A stretch of 64,000 nt of DNA from Pectobacterium brasiliense (GTDB taxonomy: Bacteria > Pseudomonadota > Gammaproteobacteria > Enterobacterales > Enterobacteriaceae): contig NZ_JACDSF010000017.1 in the NCBI RefSeq assembly GCF_013449685.1, forward strand, positions 104,274-168,273, read 5' to 3'. How positions within the stretch are numbered: position 1 is the stretch's first letter; each line of letters opens with the position of its first letter. The translations under genes and the position numbers were made by a program. Positions 20,187 through 30,898 of the stretch are shown here, one piece after another. Below the pieces are notes generated by a model, which was given only the letters and a program-made list of their open reading frames with translations, did no database searches and was not told the DNA's origin.

Positions 20187-21401
20187 ATGTCTCCGATTGA
20201 AAAATCCAAGAAGCTGGAGAACGTATGCTATGACATCCGTGGCCCAGTCTTAAAGGAAGCCAAGCGGCTTGAAGAAGAAGGTAATAAAGTCCTTAAACTG
20301 AATATTGGCAACCCTGCCCCTTTCGGCTTCGAGGCACCGGACGAAATTCTGGTCGATGTCATCCGTAACCTGCCAACGGCACAGGGCTACTGTGATTCCA
20401 AAGGCCTCTATTCCGCTCGCAAAGCCATTGTTCAGCACTATCAGGCGCGGGATATGCGCGATATGACGGTTGAAGACGTCTATATCGGTAACGGTGTTTC
20501 CGAACTCATCGTGCAATCCATGCAGGCTCTGCTTAACCCAGGCGATGAAATGCTGGTACCTGCACCGGACTACCCGCTTTGGACCGCGGCAGTTTCCCTG
20601 TCTAACGGCAATGCCGTTCACTATCTCTGCGATGAATCCTCCGATTGGTTCCCCGATCTGGATGATATCCGTAAAAAAATCACGGCCAATACGCGCGGTA
20701 TTGTCATCATTAACCCTAATAATCCAACGGGTGCGGTCTACAGCAAAGCGCTGCTGCTGGATATCGTGGCAATTGCACGCGAACACAACCTGATCATTTT
20801 CGCCGACGAAATTTACGACAAAATTCTGTATGACGATGCGCAGCACCACTCGATTGCAGCACTCGCCCCAGATCTGCTGACCGTCACGTTTAATGGCCTG
20901 TCCAAGACGTATCGTGTGGCAGGTTTCCGTCAAGGTTGGATGGTACTGAACGGTCCGAAAAAACACGCCAAAGGGTATATTGAAGGGCTGGAAATGCTGG
21001 CTTCCATGCGTTTGTGTGCCAACGTGCCAATGCAGCATGCGATTCAAACCGCCTTGGGCGGCTATCAAAGCATCAGTGAGTTTATTCAACCCGGTGGACG
21101 CCTGTACGAACAGCGCAACCGCTCTTGGGAATTGATCAATCAGATCCCTGGCGTGTCATGCGTAAAACCACGTGGCGCGCTTTATATGTTCCCACGCATT
21201 GATGCCAAACGCTTTAATATCCACGACGACCAAAAACTGGTGCTGGATCTCCTGTTACAGGAAAAAGTGTTGCTGGTTCAGGGAACTGCATTTAACTGGC
21301 CTTACCCAGACCATGTACGTATCGTCACGCTACCGCGTATTGATGAACTGGACATGGCGATCCACAAATTAGGGCGTTTCCTTGGGCACTATCACCAATA
21401 G
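20187..21401 (+). CDS. alaA: Glutamate-pyruvate aminotransferase AlaA
   Basis: A PLP-dependent class I/II aminotransferase that makes alanine from pyruvate and glutamate. The 404 residues carry the Schiff-base Lys240 in NGLSKTYRVAGFRQGW, NPNNPTGAVYS near 176-186 and FADEIYDKILY near 205-215. I chose the ATG at 20187 (MSPIEKS) by alignment to the E. coli start. The frame is open upstream, and an ATG at 20136 would add the hydrophobic stretch MLFRLGICALCKRFVLF. AAAGG lies a long 12 bases before the chosen start, so the start is less than certain. Confidence 0.93.
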   Translation: MSPIEKSKKLENVCYDIRGPVLKEAKRLEEEGNKVLKLNIGNPAPFGFEAPDEILVDVIRNLPTAQGYCDSKGLYSARKAIVQHYQARDMRDMTVEDVYIGNGVSELIVQSMQALLNPGDEMLVPAPDYPLWTAAVSLSNGNAVHYLCDESSDWFPDLDDIRKKITANTRGIVIINPNNPTGAVYSKALLLDIVAIAREHNLIIFADEIYDKILYDDAQHHSIAALAPDLLTVTFNGLSKTYRVAGFRQGWMVLNGPKKHAKGYIEGLEMLASMRLCANVPMQHAIQTALGGYQSISEFIQPGGRLYEQRNRSWELINQIPGVSCVKPRGALYMFPRIDAKRFNIHDDQKLVLDLLLQEKVLLVQGTAFNWPYPDHVRIVTLPRIDELDMAIHKLGRFLGHYHQ

Positions 21402-21424
21402 CCCAGCAGTCATCGCGCCTATCC

Positions 21425-21449
21425 TCGCCGGGCAATCACCGCCCGGCGA
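21425..21449 (+). other. GC-rich stem-loop after alaA
   Basis: TCGCCGGGC and GCCCGGCGA form a perfect 9-bp stem with a seven-base loop 24 bases after the alaA stop. It is followed by A rather than T residues, so it may be a weak terminator or a 3-prime end protector. Confidence 0.4.
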
Positions 21450-21543
21450 AAACCTGACCTTCGTTTGCATAACCCCCAGCAAGTGCCCACAATAGACGCC
21501 CACGATATCGTTATTTCACCGTGCTGTTGTCTGAGAGATCGCC

Positions 21544-22143
21544 ATGAATCAGAGCCACTTTTTCGCCCATTTATCTCGTCTAAAACTCATCAGCCGTTGG
21601 CCGCTCATGCGCAACGTGCGCACGGAAAACGTCTCCGAGCACAGTCTTCAGGTCGCCTTCGTCGCGCATGCACTGGCGGTCATCAAAAACCGCAAGTTCG
21701 ACGGTAACCTGAACGCAGAACGCATCGCGCTGCTGGCGATGTACCATGATGCCAGCGAGGTGCTGACCGGTGACATGCCGACGCCCATCAAGTACTACAA
21801 CGCGCAGATCGCACATGAGTACAAGAAGATAGAGAAGATTGCACAGCAGAAACTGATTGAGATGTTGCCGGAAGAGTTGCAGCAGGATTATCGCATGCTG
21901 CTGGATGATAACTACACCAGCGAAGAAGAACGCCTCATCGTTAAACAGGCAGACGCCCTGTGCGCCTACCTGAAATGTCTGGAAGAATTATCGGCAGGCA
22001 ACGCAGAATTCACGCTTGCCAAAGCGCGGTTAGAAAAAACATTGCAGTTGCGCCACAGCCCGGAAATGGACTATTTCATGACGGTGTTCGTTCCCAGTTT
22101 CAGCCTGTCGCTCGACGAAATCAGCCAGGATTCGCCGCTATAG
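21544..22143 (+). CDS. yfbR: 5-prime-deoxynucleotidase YfbR
   Basis: An HD-domain phosphohydrolase that dephosphorylates deoxyribonucleoside 5-prime-monophosphates. The metal ligands H33, H68, D69 and D137 are all present, along with the R18-W19 pair that selects the deoxy sugar in the E. coli enzyme. Length is 199 residues, as usual. It converges on yfbS with only 29 bases between stops and no obvious terminator. Confidence 0.95.
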   Translation: MNQSHFFAHLSRLKLISRWPLMRNVRTENVSEHSLQVAFVAHALAVIKNRKFDGNLNAERIALLAMYHDASEVLTGDMPTPIKYYNAQIAHEYKKIEKIAQQKLIEMLPEELQQDYRMLLDDNYTSEEERLIVKQADALCAYLKCLEELSAGNAEFTLAKARLEKTLQLRHSPEMDYFMTVFVPSFSLSLDEISQDSPL

Positions 22144-22172
22144 CGGGCGTCCGCTATAACGGAAAAACACCG

Positions 22173-24005
22173 TCAGAATGGATACAGCCACGGCACCATC
22201 ACCACGCTGACTAACATCACCAGCACGGTAAAAGGGACGCCAATGCGCACAAAGTCCCCGAATTTATAGCCGCCCGGCCCCAGAACCAACGTATTCACTG
22301 GTGACGACACCGGGGTCATAAAGGCGGCAGAAGCTGCAATTGCGATGATCATCGCAAAGGGATAAGGCGACACCCCCATCTGTTTCGCTGCGGCAATCGC
22401 AATCGGTGCCATCAGCACCGCCGTCGCCGTGTTGGAAATAAACAGGCCGATCACGGCACACAGTATGAACAAGCACACCAGCATCACATGCGGCCCAGCG
22501 TTCCCGGCAACATCCATCAACCCGTTAACAATGAGTGCGACACCACCCGTTTGCTGCAACGCCAGCGCAAACGGCATCATCCCGACGATAAGAATAATAC
22601 TCGGCCAATGAATGGCTCGATAAGCACTTTCCATGTCGATGCAGCGGAATTTCCCCATCAGCAAACAAGCAATCAGCGCGGCAATCGCATTCGGTATTTC
22701 ATCCGTCAGCATCATCGCCACCATCAGTGCCAGACAAAACAGCGCATGGGGTGCCTGACTCACCGCAGGCGCAACATCATCCACTTCGGCAGGGAGATTA
22801 AGCAAAAGGAAATCGTTTTTCTGCGTGTGCAGTTGTCGAATCATGCGCCAGTCACCCATCACCAGCAGAATATCACCGAGTTGGAGCCGTTCATCGGCAA
22901 GGATACCGTCCATTGCTTCACCTGACCGGCGAATCCCCACGACACTTAGGCCATAGCGGCTTCGAAACCCGACGTCGTACAGCGTTTTCCCCAACAATTC
23001 GGAATCAGGGATCAACGAGACTTCCGCCATTCCCACATCACGCGCCTGCTCAGAAAAATACTCACCGCGCAGCACCATCGGTTCAAGGCGCTGCGTGGTG
23101 AAAAATTCGCGTAAGTCCACCTCAGAGGCCGACATGTCGATCAGTAAGACATCATTCAGGCGAAGTTCGGTATTGCCCGCCACGCTGATCATCACACGGC
23201 GAAATTTACGCCAGCGCTCAATTCCCACCACGTTCGCCCCGAAGCGCTGACGCAGGCGTAAATCATCAAGACGATGGCCGATAAAAGGCGATCCTGGGCG
23301 AATCGCCAGCCGACGTGCCCTGCCCGTCAGCCGGTAATCACGAATCAGATCGCGAAACGTTCTTCTCTTCCACATCTCTTTTGCTGTTGCCGTCTCGGCA
23401 TTGCCAAGCCAGTAACGCGCCACCATCATATACGCCACGCCCAGCAGCAATACCACCATCCCTATCGGCGTCACGCTGAAAAAACCAAAGCCCGCAACAC
23501 CGTCACGCATCAGCTCACTGCTCACCACCATATTCGGCGGCGTTGCGACCAACGTCATCATGCCGCTAATCAATCCGGCAAAACTCAGCGGCATCATCAG
23601 CCTTCCGGGGGAAATTTTCATCCGAGAGGAAACACTCAGTACCACGGGAATAAAAATCGCGACAACGCCGGTGGAGCTCATAAAAGCCCCTAGCAACGCA
23701 ACGGTAACCATCAGTAAGATCAACATCTTCATCTCACTGCTGCCCGCCACCCGAACCAGCCAATCACCGACTTGATAAGCCACGCCAGTACGAACCAACC
23801 CTTCACCAATCACAAACAGGGCAGCAATCAATATCACGTTAGGATCGCTGAACCCCAACAACGCTTCAGATAGCGTCAGTGTGCCACTCAGTACAAACGC
23901 AATAATGACCAACAGCGCGACGACGTCCATGCGTAATTTATTGGTGGTAAACAACACAATGGCGATCAGCAACAGGGATAAAACCCAGAGAAGTTCGCTA
24001 TTCAA
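22173..24005 (-). CDS. yfbS: SLC13/DASS-family transporter YfbS with RCK_C domains
   Basis: A 610-residue inner-membrane protein of the divalent anion:sodium symporter superfamily. Two membrane halves flank two TrkA-C (RCK_C) domains at roughly 200-390. Substrate is not established. A TTG start at 24005 is chosen: AGGGGA lies six bases before it, the product aligns with E. coli YfbS at exactly 610 residues, and the ATGs upstream (frame open to 24077) lack a ribosome site. Confidence 0.9.
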   Translation of the reverse strand: MNSELLWVLSLLLIAIVLFTTNKLRMDVVALLVIIAFVLSGTLTLSEALLGFSDPNVILIAALFVIGEGLVRTGVAYQVGDWLVRVAGSSEMKMLILLMVTVALLGAFMSSTGVVAIFIPVVLSVSSRMKISPGRLMMPLSFAGLISGMMTLVATPPNMVVSSELMRDGVAGFGFFSVTPIGMVVLLLGVAYMMVARYWLGNAETATAKEMWKRRTFRDLIRDYRLTGRARRLAIRPGSPFIGHRLDDLRLRQRFGANVVGIERWRKFRRVMISVAGNTELRLNDVLLIDMSASEVDLREFFTTQRLEPMVLRGEYFSEQARDVGMAEVSLIPDSELLGKTLYDVGFRSRYGLSVVGIRRSGEAMDGILADERLQLGDILLVMGDWRMIRQLHTQKNDFLLLNLPAEVDDVAPAVSQAPHALFCLALMVAMMLTDEIPNAIAALIACLLMGKFRCIDMESAYRAIHWPSIILIVGMMPFALALQQTGGVALIVNGLMDVAGNAGPHVMLVCLFILCAVIGLFISNTATAVLMAPIAIAAAKQMGVSPYPFAMIIAIAASAAFMTPVSSPVNTLVLGPGGYKFGDFVRIGVPFTVLVMLVSVVMVPWLYPF

Positions 24006-24084
24006 AACGGTTCCCCTGACAGAAAAATGCATATTGAGAGGTGGTGGTTCAGCATGCCATAAAAAATGCAGGCGCATTTTTCAA

Positions 24085-24113
24085 CACCGCGCAGCGGTGG
24101 CCCAAAGGGTGGC
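24085..24113. repeat. REP-like palindromic element
   Basis: CACCGC-GCA-GCGGTG is followed by GGCCCAAAGGGTGGC, which matches the core of the element at 2768-2811 in 14 of 15 positions. It lies upstream of yfbS and directly beside an ERIC element. Confidence 0.55.
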
Positions 24114-24121
24114 AGACGTTG

Positions 24122-24249
<128 letters not shown>

Positions 24250-24258
24250 GTCTGCCAT

Positions 24259-24282
24259 AAAAAAACCTCGCGGATGCGAGGT
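24259..24282 (-). terminator. Intrinsic terminator after hxpA
   Basis: On the minus strand ACCTCGC / GCGAGGT forms a 7-bp stem with a four-base loop followed by seven T. It ends the yfbU-hxpA transcript 44 bases past the hxpA stop. Confidence 0.85.
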
Positions 24283-24326
24283 CTGATCATATTTATTTAC
24301 AATTTTGTCATGATGTTACAGACCAC

Positions 24327-24983
24327 CTACTGGCGCAGAAGCACCTCAACGCCGTTCGGTAATGGTTCTATTTCTATCTGCTCCAACGAATCAAGGATCA
24401 GATCGACCTGATCCAGTTTCGGCGTATCCGCAGGTGCCTTCACCGCAATGACCTTGCAGCCAGCAGCTAGGCCAGATAACACACCCGCTGGTGCATCCTC
24501 AACGACGACACACTCTTCCGGCTTCAGCCCTAGCTGCTGTGCGCCAAGTAAATAGGCATCAGGGTGAGGTTTACCTTTGGCAACCTGCTCCGCGGTAATA
24601 AAGGCACGAGGAGCGGGCAGTTCTCCATGATGATGACGGGCGCTAGCAATCGGCACCGTGCCGGATGTCACAATCGCCCAGGGAATCTCCAGTGCATCCA
24701 AACGTTCCAACAGCACCTTCGCCCCTGGCATGGCAACAATGCCCTGCGTATCAGAGGCTTCTGTTTTCTCCAGTGCATCAAACTCTTGTTGAATCGTTTC
24801 TTCGCTCTGTCCCTGAAGAAAGTGACGCAGGGAGGTGATTGCCTGCTTGCCATGAATAAAATCTAGCACTTCCTGTGGTTCAATATCGTGATTTTTTGCC
24901 CAGTTAATCCACGCACGTTCTACGGCAGGCAGTGAATCAACCAGCGTACCATCGAGGTCGAACAGAAAACCTTTACACTCCAC
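24327..24983 (-). CDS. hxpA: HAD-family sugar/hexitol phosphatase HxpA (YfbT)
   Basis: A 218-residue haloacid-dehalogenase phosphatase with a beta-phosphoglucomutase-like cap. Motif I is FDLDGTLVDS (about 8-17), motif II Thr/Ser lies in AIVTSGTVP (near 108), and motif IV is VVEDAPAGV (near 167). The E. coli ortholog dephosphorylates sugar phosphates. The GTG at 24983 is preferred because AAGGGG precedes it by six bases; an ATG at 25001 six codons upstream lacks a ribosome site. It starts 21 bases after yfbU. Confidence 0.9.
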   Translation of the reverse strand: MECKGFLFDLDGTLVDSLPAVERAWINWAKNHDIEPQEVLDFIHGKQAITSLRHFLQGQSEETIQQEFDALEKTEASDTQGIVAMPGAKVLLERLDALEIPWAIVTSGTVPIASARHHHGELPAPRAFITAEQVAKGKPHPDAYLLGAQQLGLKPEECVVVEDAPAGVLSGLAAGCKVIAVKAPADTPKLDQVDLILDSLEQIEIEPLPNGVEVLLRQ

Positions 24984-25004
24984 AGAAAGCCCCTTTGTCA
25001 TTAA

Positions 25005-25499
25005 TCAGGCGTTGATGATCTGTGCGATCTCAACCGCACTTAAGTGATACTGGCGCGGGCAGGATTGCCAGACAGCCAGCATTCTGTTGTATTTTTCCCA
25101 CATTTTTGTCTGAGCGTTAAACCCATGCGTACCTGCATCAAAGTGGGGATAGCGACCTTCGACATGTACCATAAAGCGTACAAAGCCGAGGTAACGCGCT
25201 TCCGTTGCGGCATCAAAGCCTAGGAAGGTCAGGCGACGCTCATCCAAATCCTGCTTATCTTTCAGATTGGTCCACGACACCTGCAAGGCATGATGCATTT
25301 CCATGATGTTAATAATGGTGCGGCAAACCTCTTCAGTCAGCTCACCAAACTCACGGTCCAGTTCGCGCATCTGCAAACCATAACCACGCTCGATAATGGT
25401 TTGTAACCGGCGATAGCGCTCAGCATTGTCGGGATCGAGCATCGTCATCATTTTATATTGATTTGAAAGGATCAATCTCTGGGCATTTGTCATTTCCAT
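25005..25499 (-). CDS. yfbU: YfbU/UPF0304 family protein
   Basis: A 164-residue soluble protein, almost identical to E. coli YfbU ([20 protein letters not shown] start, [19 protein letters not shown] near 124-142). Its molecular function is not established. It was linked in E. coli to cell-death phenotypes of MazF, but I would not transfer a role. Clear ribosome site GGAG. It is followed at once by hxpA. Confidence 0.93.
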   Translation of the reverse strand: MEMTNAQRLILSNQYKMMTMLDPDNAERYRRLQTIIERGYGLQMRELDREFGELTEEVCRTIINIMEMHHALQVSWTNLKDKQDLDERRLTFLGFDAATEARYLGFVRFMVHVEGRYPHFDAGTHGFNAQTKMWEKYNRMLAVWQSCPRQYHLSAVEIAQIINA

Positions 25500-25664
25500 G
25501 TTGCTCTCCTGAACCCTTTTTGGGGTAAGCCAATATCGCTAAATAGGTATTTACCCCAGAATCGCATACTGAATCGTGTCACGGTAGCGGTAGCCACCGC
25601 TTCTTTGATTTGAAACAGGGGAAAGAACAAAATAGCCATCAACCCGCACACAGCCTGACGCCGA

Positions 25665-26120
25665 TCACAAATCATCCAGGAAGGTTTTATCAAGCTGGTT
25701 AAACGCACGTTTCAGCACATCCGCCAACGCTTGGTAAGTTGGCGCTTCTTCCAAGGGTGCTAATGCCAGTCCTGACTCCAATAGCTTATGGCGAATCTCA
25801 TGGAACCACTGTGCCAGCGTCGGCGGCAAAGGCGTCACAGAACGGCGACCCAGCCACCAGAGCCCCTGTAACGGCAGGCTACAGGCAAACAGCGCGGTGG
25901 CGATGGCTGGGCCGAGCTGCCCATCGAGCGCAATCTGCCACGTTAAGGTAAACACCGCCAGCGGCGGCATAATGCGGATACCGAACCGCGTCGCTCGCGC
26001 CACGCGATTTTCAGGAAATACGGTCGCCAGCCGCTTATCTGCTGGCCACGTTTTCATGTAATGCTGCCCACATTGGAGTAGCTGTAGCCAACTAATTCTA
26101 CTGTCTGGTTTCGTCGCCAT
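25665..26120 (-). CDS. yfbV: YfbV/UPF0208 inner-membrane protein
   Basis: A 151-residue protein with two adjacent membrane helices (about 42-90) and a conserved C-terminal helix ending LDKTFLDDL. In E. coli YfbV helps confine the Ter macrodomain (reported). The ATG at 26120 gives the E. coli length and has GAGG eight bases upstream; a GTG two codons earlier is the alternative. It is divergent from ackA. Confidence 0.92.
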   Translation of the reverse strand: MATKPDSRISWLQLLQCGQHYMKTWPADKRLATVFPENRVARATRFGIRIMPPLAVFTLTWQIALDGQLGPAIATALFACSLPLQGLWWLGRRSVTPLPPTLAQWFHEIRHKLLESGLALAPLEEAPTYQALADVLKRAFNQLDKTFLDDL

Positions 26121-26578
26121 AGCCACACCTCAACTTTACAGATAAAAAATAAAACTTTTGCACAAATCAACAACTCAAGTTGATAAGGTTAAAATATATT
26201 TTGTGTTTAGCCTGCGCTATCGGTATCCTAGATCGGCCTTTTGGCCGCTGTATACCTAAAGTAGTATGACTACACGCAGGGAGTATAATTCCTTCGCGAC
26301 ATAAGCGCAGCCAACGGCCATAACGCGGTTATCCATCGCTTTAAAAGCTGCGGTTTACATCAGGTCGATGTCACGTTGTTGTAGAGATTAGTTATATCGA
26401 TTAATTGTTGTATCGATTATCCGATATAACCTACGGCATCATATCGACCCTATTTCATCATCGTGTCTGGTGTATCACACCAAGGTATGATGTTAATCAT
26501 AAATGCCAGCGGCGGCATGCGATACGCTATATGCCCTGATGACATTTTTTTAACCATGTATAACAAGTAGGTACTTCC
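26121..26578. promoter_or_regulatory. Divergent yfbV-ackA control region
   Basis: A 458-base gap rich in palindromes. These are CGGCC-TTTT-GGCCG near 26235, GTTATATCG (26391-26399) with CGATATAAC (26422-26430), GGTGT-ATC-ACACC (26469-26481), and ATGAT-GTTA-ATCAT (26487-26500), which resembles an FNR site (TTGAT-N4-ATCAA) in 8 of 10 positions. Anaerobic control of ackA-pta by FNR and ArcA is known in E. coli; its site assignment here is tentative. Confidence 0.4.
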
Positions 26579-27781
26579 ATGTCGAGTAAGTTAGTACTGG
26601 TTCTTAACTGCGGTAGTTCATCACTGAAATTCGCGATCATCGATGCGATTAACGGAGAAGAGTACCTGTCTGGTTTAGCCGAATGTTTCAACCTGCCTGA
26701 AGCCCGCATCAAATGGAAAATGGACGGCGGTAAACACGACGCCGAACTGGGTGCCGGTGCAGCTCACAGCGAAGCGCTGAACTTCATCGTCAATACCATT
26801 CTGTCTCAGAAACCGGAGTTGTCAGCTCAACTGGTTGCTATTGGTCACCGTATCGTTCACGGCGGTGAGAAGTTCACCCAATCCGCGATCATCACTGATG
26901 ATGTTCTTCAGGGTATCAAAGATTCCGTACCTTTTGCACCTCTGCACAACCCAGCTCACCTGATCGGTATCGACGAAGCACTGAAATCTTTCCCGCACCT
27001 GGCTGATAAGAACGTCGCTGTTTTCGACACCGCATTCCACCAGAGCATGCCGGAAGAATCCTACCTTTATGCACTGCCGTACAAATTGTATAAAGAAAAC
27101 CACATCCGCCGTTATGGCGCACACGGTACTAGCCACTACTTTGTTTCTCGTGAAGCCGCTAAAGTGCTGAACAAACCTGTAGAAGAGCTGAACGTCATCA
27201 CTTGCCATCTCGGCAACGGCGGTTCCGTTACTGCAATCCGTAACGGCCAATGCGTTGACACCTCTATGGGTCTGACGCCGCTGGAAGGTCTGGTGATGGG
27301 TACGCGTAGTGGCGATATCGATCCGGCGATCATTTTCCACCTGCATGACTCAATGGGCATGAGTGTTGATGCTATCAACAAAATGCTGACCAAAGAATCT
27401 GGTCTGTTGGGCCTGACTGAAGTGACCAGCGACTGCCGCTACGTTGAAGATAACTACGAGACGAAAGCAGACGCTAAACGTGCAATGGACGTTTACTGCC
27501 ACCGTCTGGCTAAGTACATCGGTTCTTACACTGCCCTGATGGAAGGTCGTCTGGACGCAGTGATTTTCACCGGTGGTATCGGTGAAAACGCAGCGATGGT
27601 GCGCGAACTGACGCTGAAAAAACTGGGTCTGCTGGGCTTTGACGTCGACCACGAGCGCAACCTGGCCGCACGCTTCGGTAAAGGTGGCAACATCGCTAAA
27701 GATGGCACCCGCGCGGCGCTGGTTATCCCGACCAATGAAGAGTTGGTCATCGCCGAAGACGCTTACCGTCTGACCGCGTAA
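26579..27781 (+). CDS. ackA: Acetate kinase
   Basis: A 400-residue ASKHA-fold kinase that transfers phosphate between acetyl phosphate and ADP, yielding acetate and ATP. The phosphate-1 motif NCGSSSLKF is at 10-18, with [12 protein letters not shown] near 181-192 and CHLGNGGS near 207-214. With pta it forms the acetate overflow and acetyl-phosphate pathway. AAGTAGG precedes the ATG. Confidence 0.97.
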   Translation: MSSKLVLVLNCGSSSLKFAIIDAINGEEYLSGLAECFNLPEARIKWKMDGGKHDAELGAGAAHSEALNFIVNTILSQKPELSAQLVAIGHRIVHGGEKFTQSAIITDDVLQGIKDSVPFAPLHNPAHLIGIDEALKSFPHLADKNVAVFDTAFHQSMPEESYLYALPYKLYKENHIRRYGAHGTSHYFVSREAAKVLNKPVEELNVITCHLGNGGSVTAIRNGQCVDTSMGLTPLEGLVMGTRSGDIDPAIIFHLHDSMGMSVDAINKMLTKESGLLGLTEVTSDCRYVEDNYETKADAKRAMDVYCHRLAKYIGSYTALMEGRLDAVIFTGGIGENAAMVRELTLKKLGLLGFDVDHERNLAARFGKGGNIAKDGTRAALVIPTNEELVIAEDAYRLTA

Positions 27782-27795
27782 AACACGTAACTCCC

Positions 27796-27828
27796 AACAC
27801 CGTCAGCCAAGGCTGACGGTGTTGTTTT
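27796..27828 (+). terminator. Terminator/attenuator between ackA and pta
   Basis: A 13-bp stem, AACACCGTCAGCC with GGCTGACGGTGTT, with a two-base loop, then GTTTTTG. It lies 15 bases after ackA and would end part of the transcripts, making pta expression depend on read-through or on its own promoter. Confidence 0.85.
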
Positions 27829-27860
27829 TGACTAACGAGCAACCGTAAAGAGGTTCGGCC

Positions 27861-29999
27861 GTGTCCCGTATAATCATGTTGATCCCAACTGGCACCAGCG
27901 TTGGTCTGACAAGCGTCAGCCTGGGTGTCATCCGCTCCATGGAACAGAAAGGCGTTCGCCTGAGCGTGTTCAAACCTATCGCCCAGCCGCGCAGTGGCGA
28001 CAATACGCCAGATCAAACGACTACCATTATTCGTGCTAATTCCGCCATCAGCGCAGCCGAGCCGCTGGCGATGAGCCGCGTTGAAGCGCTGCTGAGCTCC
28101 AACCAACAAGACGTGCTGATGGAAGAGATCATCGCGCGCTACCACGAAAATACCAAAGACGCTGAAGTCGTTCTGGTTGAAGGTCTGGTTCCTACCCGTA
28201 AGCATCAGTTTGCTAACGCACTGAACTATGAAATCGCCAAAACGTTGAACGCAGAAATCGTCTTCGTACTGGCGCTGGGTAACGATTCCCCAGCACAGTT
28301 GAAAGACCGTATCGAACTGGCGCGTTCCAGCTTCGGCGGCAGCAAAAACAAGAACATCACTGGCGTGATCATCAACAAACTGAATGCGCCAGTAGACGAA
28401 CAGGGACGCACTCGCCCTGATCTGTCTGAAATTTTTGATGATTCCACGAAAGCCAGCGTCGCCAACATCGATCCGAAGCAGCTGTTTGCTAACAGCCCGC
28501 TGCCGGTTCTGGGCTGCATCCCGTGGAGCTTTGACCTGATTGCTACGCGTGCCATCGATATGGCGAAGCACCTGAATGCGCGTATCGTCAACGAAGGTGA
28601 CATTCAGACGCGCCGCGTTAAGTCTGTCACCTTCTGCGCACGCAGCATCCCTCACATGTTGGAACATTTCCGTCCAGGCTCACTGCTGGTGACGTCCGCT
28701 GACCGCCCTGATGTTCTGGTTGCTGCCTGTCTGGCTGCCATGAATGGCGTGGAAATCGGCGCCCTGCTGCTGACTGGCGGCTATGAAATGGATCCAAGCA
28801 TTGCCAAATTGTGCGAACGTGCCTTCCAAACTGGCCTGCCGGTATTTATGGTCGACACCAATACCTGGCAGACGTCACTCAGCCTGCAAAGCTTCAACCT
28901 TGAAGTACCGCCTGATGACCGTCAACGTGTTGAGAAAGTGCAGGAATATGTTGCACGCCACATCGACACCCAGTGGATTGATTCACTGAGCGCAGAATCT
29001 GAGCGTTCACGTCGTCTGTCTCCACCAGCATTCCGCTATCAGCTTACCGAGCTGGCGCGTAAAGCAGGCAAACGTATCGTCCTGCCAGAAGGTGATGAAC
29101 CACGTACCGTTAAAGCCGCATCTATCTGTGCTGAACGCGGTATTGCTCACTGTGTGCTGATCGGTAACCCAGAAGAAATCCAGCGTGTTGCTGCTGCTCA
29201 GGGCGTAGAACTGGGCAAAGGCATCGAAATCGTCGATCCGATTGTCGTGCGTGAGCGCTATGTTGCGCGTCTGGTTGAGCTGCGTAAGAGCAAGGGCATG
29301 ACCGAAGTGGTTGCGCGCGAGCAGCTCGAAGACAACGTGGTGCTGGGTACGCTGATGCTGGAACAGGGTGAAGTTGATGGTCTGGTTTCTGGTGCCGTTC
29401 ACACCACCGCTAACACCATCCGTCCGCCATTGCAGTTGATCAAAACCGCGCCGGGCAGCTCGCTGGTGTCGTCTGTGTTCTTCATGCTGCTGCCTGAGCA
29501 GGTTCTGGTTTACGGCGACTGCGCCATCAACCCAGATCCAACGGCAGAGCAATTGGCTGAAATCGCTATCCAGTCTGCTGATTCCGCTATCGCCTTCGGT
29601 ATCGACCCACGCGTTGCGATGATCTCTTACTCTACCGGTAACTCCGGTGCGGGTAGCGATGTTGAGAAAGTGCGTGAAGCGACTCGTCTGGCACAGGAAA
29701 AACGCCCTGATCTGGTTATCGATGGTCCGCTGCAATACGACGCCGCAATCATGGCTGACGTGGCACAGTCCAAAGCGCCGAACTCGCCAGTTGCGGGTAA
29801 AGCTACCGTGTTCATCTTCCCTGACCTGAACACCGGTAACACCACGTACAAAGCGGTACAGCGTTCTGCCGACCTGATCTCCATCGGGCCAATGCTGCAA
29901 GGCATGCGCAAACCGGTTAACGACCTGTCTCGCGGCGCGCTGGTAGACGACATCGTTTACACCGTTGCCCTGACCGCCATTCAGGCTACACAGCTCTAA
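27861..29999 (+). CDS. pta: Phosphate acetyltransferase
   Basis: A 712-residue long-form Pta that converts acetyl-CoA and phosphate to acetyl phosphate. The layout is an N-terminal P-loop-like AAA/DRTGG regulatory region (about 1-370, with [18 protein letters not shown] at the start) and a C-terminal catalytic PTA_PTB domain (about 385-712). The start is GTG with AGAGG seven bases upstream. Length fits enterobacterial Pta (about 714). Confidence 0.97.
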   Translation: MSRIIMLIPTGTSVGLTSVSLGVIRSMEQKGVRLSVFKPIAQPRSGDNTPDQTTTIIRANSAISAAEPLAMSRVEALLSSNQQDVLMEEIIARYHENTKDAEVVLVEGLVPTRKHQFANALNYEIAKTLNAEIVFVLALGNDSPAQLKDRIELARSSFGGSKNKNITGVIINKLNAPVDEQGRTRPDLSEIFDDSTKASVANIDPKQLFANSPLPVLGCIPWSFDLIATRAIDMAKHLNARIVNEGDIQTRRVKSVTFCARSIPHMLEHFRPGSLLVTSADRPDVLVAACLAAMNGVEIGALLLTGGYEMDPSIAKLCERAFQTGLPVFMVDTNTWQTSLSLQSFNLEVPPDDRQRVEKVQEYVARHIDTQWIDSLSAESERSRRLSPPAFRYQLTELARKAGKRIVLPEGDEPRTVKAASICAERGIAHCVLIGNPEEIQRVAAAQGVELGKGIEIVDPIVVRERYVARLVELRKSKGMTEVVAREQLEDNVVLGTLMLEQGEVDGLVSGAVHTTANTIRPPLQLIKTAPGSSLVSSVFFMLLPEQVLVYGDCAINPDPTAEQLAEIAIQSADSAIAFGIDPRVAMISYSTGNSGAGSDVEKVREATRLAQEKRPDLVIDGPLQYDAAIMADVAQSKAPNSPVAGKATVFIFPDLNTGNTTYKAVQRSADLISIGPMLQGMRKPVNDLSRGALVDDIVYTVALTAIQATQL

Positions 30000-30017
30000 T
30001 CATCTTCATGATGACGT

Positions 30018-30046
30018 AAATGCCAGCCTTCGGGCTGGCATTTTTA
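30018..30046 (+). terminator. Intrinsic terminator of pta
   Basis: TGCCAGCC-TTCG-GGCTGGCA, a GC-rich stem closed by the stable TTCG tetraloop and flanked by AAA and TTTTT, 20 bases after the pta stop. The A-run upstream means it may also work for the opposing yfcD transcript. Confidence 0.93.
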
Positions 30047-30106
30047 TTTGAAAGGAGAGCAAGGAAAGATGCCGCAGAAAGAAAGTAACGGCAAAGCGGA
30101 CGCGGA

Positions 30107-30775
30107 TTATTGCTGCGAATCCGTCGCCGATGGAGCAACGACATTGCTGTCGTTTTCATCATGAGCATTTCCATCATGACTGTTTTTATTATTAACAGCA
30201 GGTGTTGCAGCAACTTCGACTGCCTCGTTCAGCTTACGTGAAATCGGCTTACCATATTCCTGATCGCTATAACGCGTCAGCCACAGCGACAGGGCTTTCA
30301 GCGAATCTGGCGTAAACTCATCGCAGCGGGCGGTGATCTCTTGCGGCGTCAGCCAACTGACCTCATCGACCTCTTCCTCCTGTAGCGCAAACGGCCCGTG
30401 GGTGACGCAGCTAAACAACCCGCCCCACACTCGGCACTTATCGCCTTCGTAATAAAACAAGCCGTGTTCTGCAAACGGCACGCCCGCAATGCCAAGTTCC
30501 TCTTCCGCTTCACGACGTGCGGATTCCAGCATTTGCTCACCGCTTTGCACTACGCCACCGGCGGTTGCGTCCAGCAAGCCTGGATAGAAATCTTTGATTT
30601 TCGTCCGACGCTGCACCAGAATTTTACCCATTCCATCATGCACAACAATGTAAGTGGCACGATGACGAAGACTCTGCGCACGCATCTGCTGACGACTTGA
30701 CTGAGCAATTACCTCGTTGTTTTCATTGACGATATCAACCCACTCTGTGCCTGCTGCCTGACTTTGTTCCGCCAT
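30107..30775 (-). CDS. yfcD: Nudix hydrolase YfcD
   Basis: A Nudix hydrolase of the YfcD/IPP-isomerase-like subgroup. The Nudix box fits perfectly: G74-x5-E80-x7-R88-E89-A-E-E92-E93-L-G95-I. The substrate is not established. At 222 residues it is about 40 longer than E. coli YfcD. The extra C-terminal tail (about 180-222) is low-complexity and Asn/Asp/Ala/Ser-rich ([17 protein letters not shown]), probably disordered. Confidence 0.92.
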   Translation of the reverse strand: MAEQSQAAGTEWVDIVNENNEVIAQSSRQQMRAQSLRHRATYIVVHDGMGKILVQRRTKIKDFYPGLLDATAGGVVQSGEQMLESARREAEEELGIAGVPFAEHGLFYYEGDKCRVWGGLFSCVTHGPFALQEEEVDEVSWLTPQEITARCDEFTPDSLKALSLWLTRYSDQEYGKPISRKLNEAVEVAATPAVNNKNSHDGNAHDENDSNVVAPSATDSQQ

Positions 30776-30898
30776 CCTCTGAAACCCTTTAGTATTGGCA
30801 CGTTGCTACGCGCGTCTGTTTTAAATGATCGAACTTTGCTGTGAATATTCCCTACTGCCTTGCCATTATTCAAGGTCAAAAGCAGGGTATACGCTAAA

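Noticed and set aside
20250-21089. A 279-codon minus-strand frame opposite alaA
   Set aside because: It is a mirror frame of a conserved aminotransferase gene; no ribosome site or recognisable domain.
25500-25664. A separate small gene between yfbU and yfbV
   Set aside because: The open frame covering it (25490-25708) overlaps both neighbours and has no ribosome site or homology.
27747-29900. Long minus-strand open frames of about 300 codons antisense to pta
   Set aside because: Same reasoning: pta is unmistakable over its full length, and the antisense frames lack start signals and family features.
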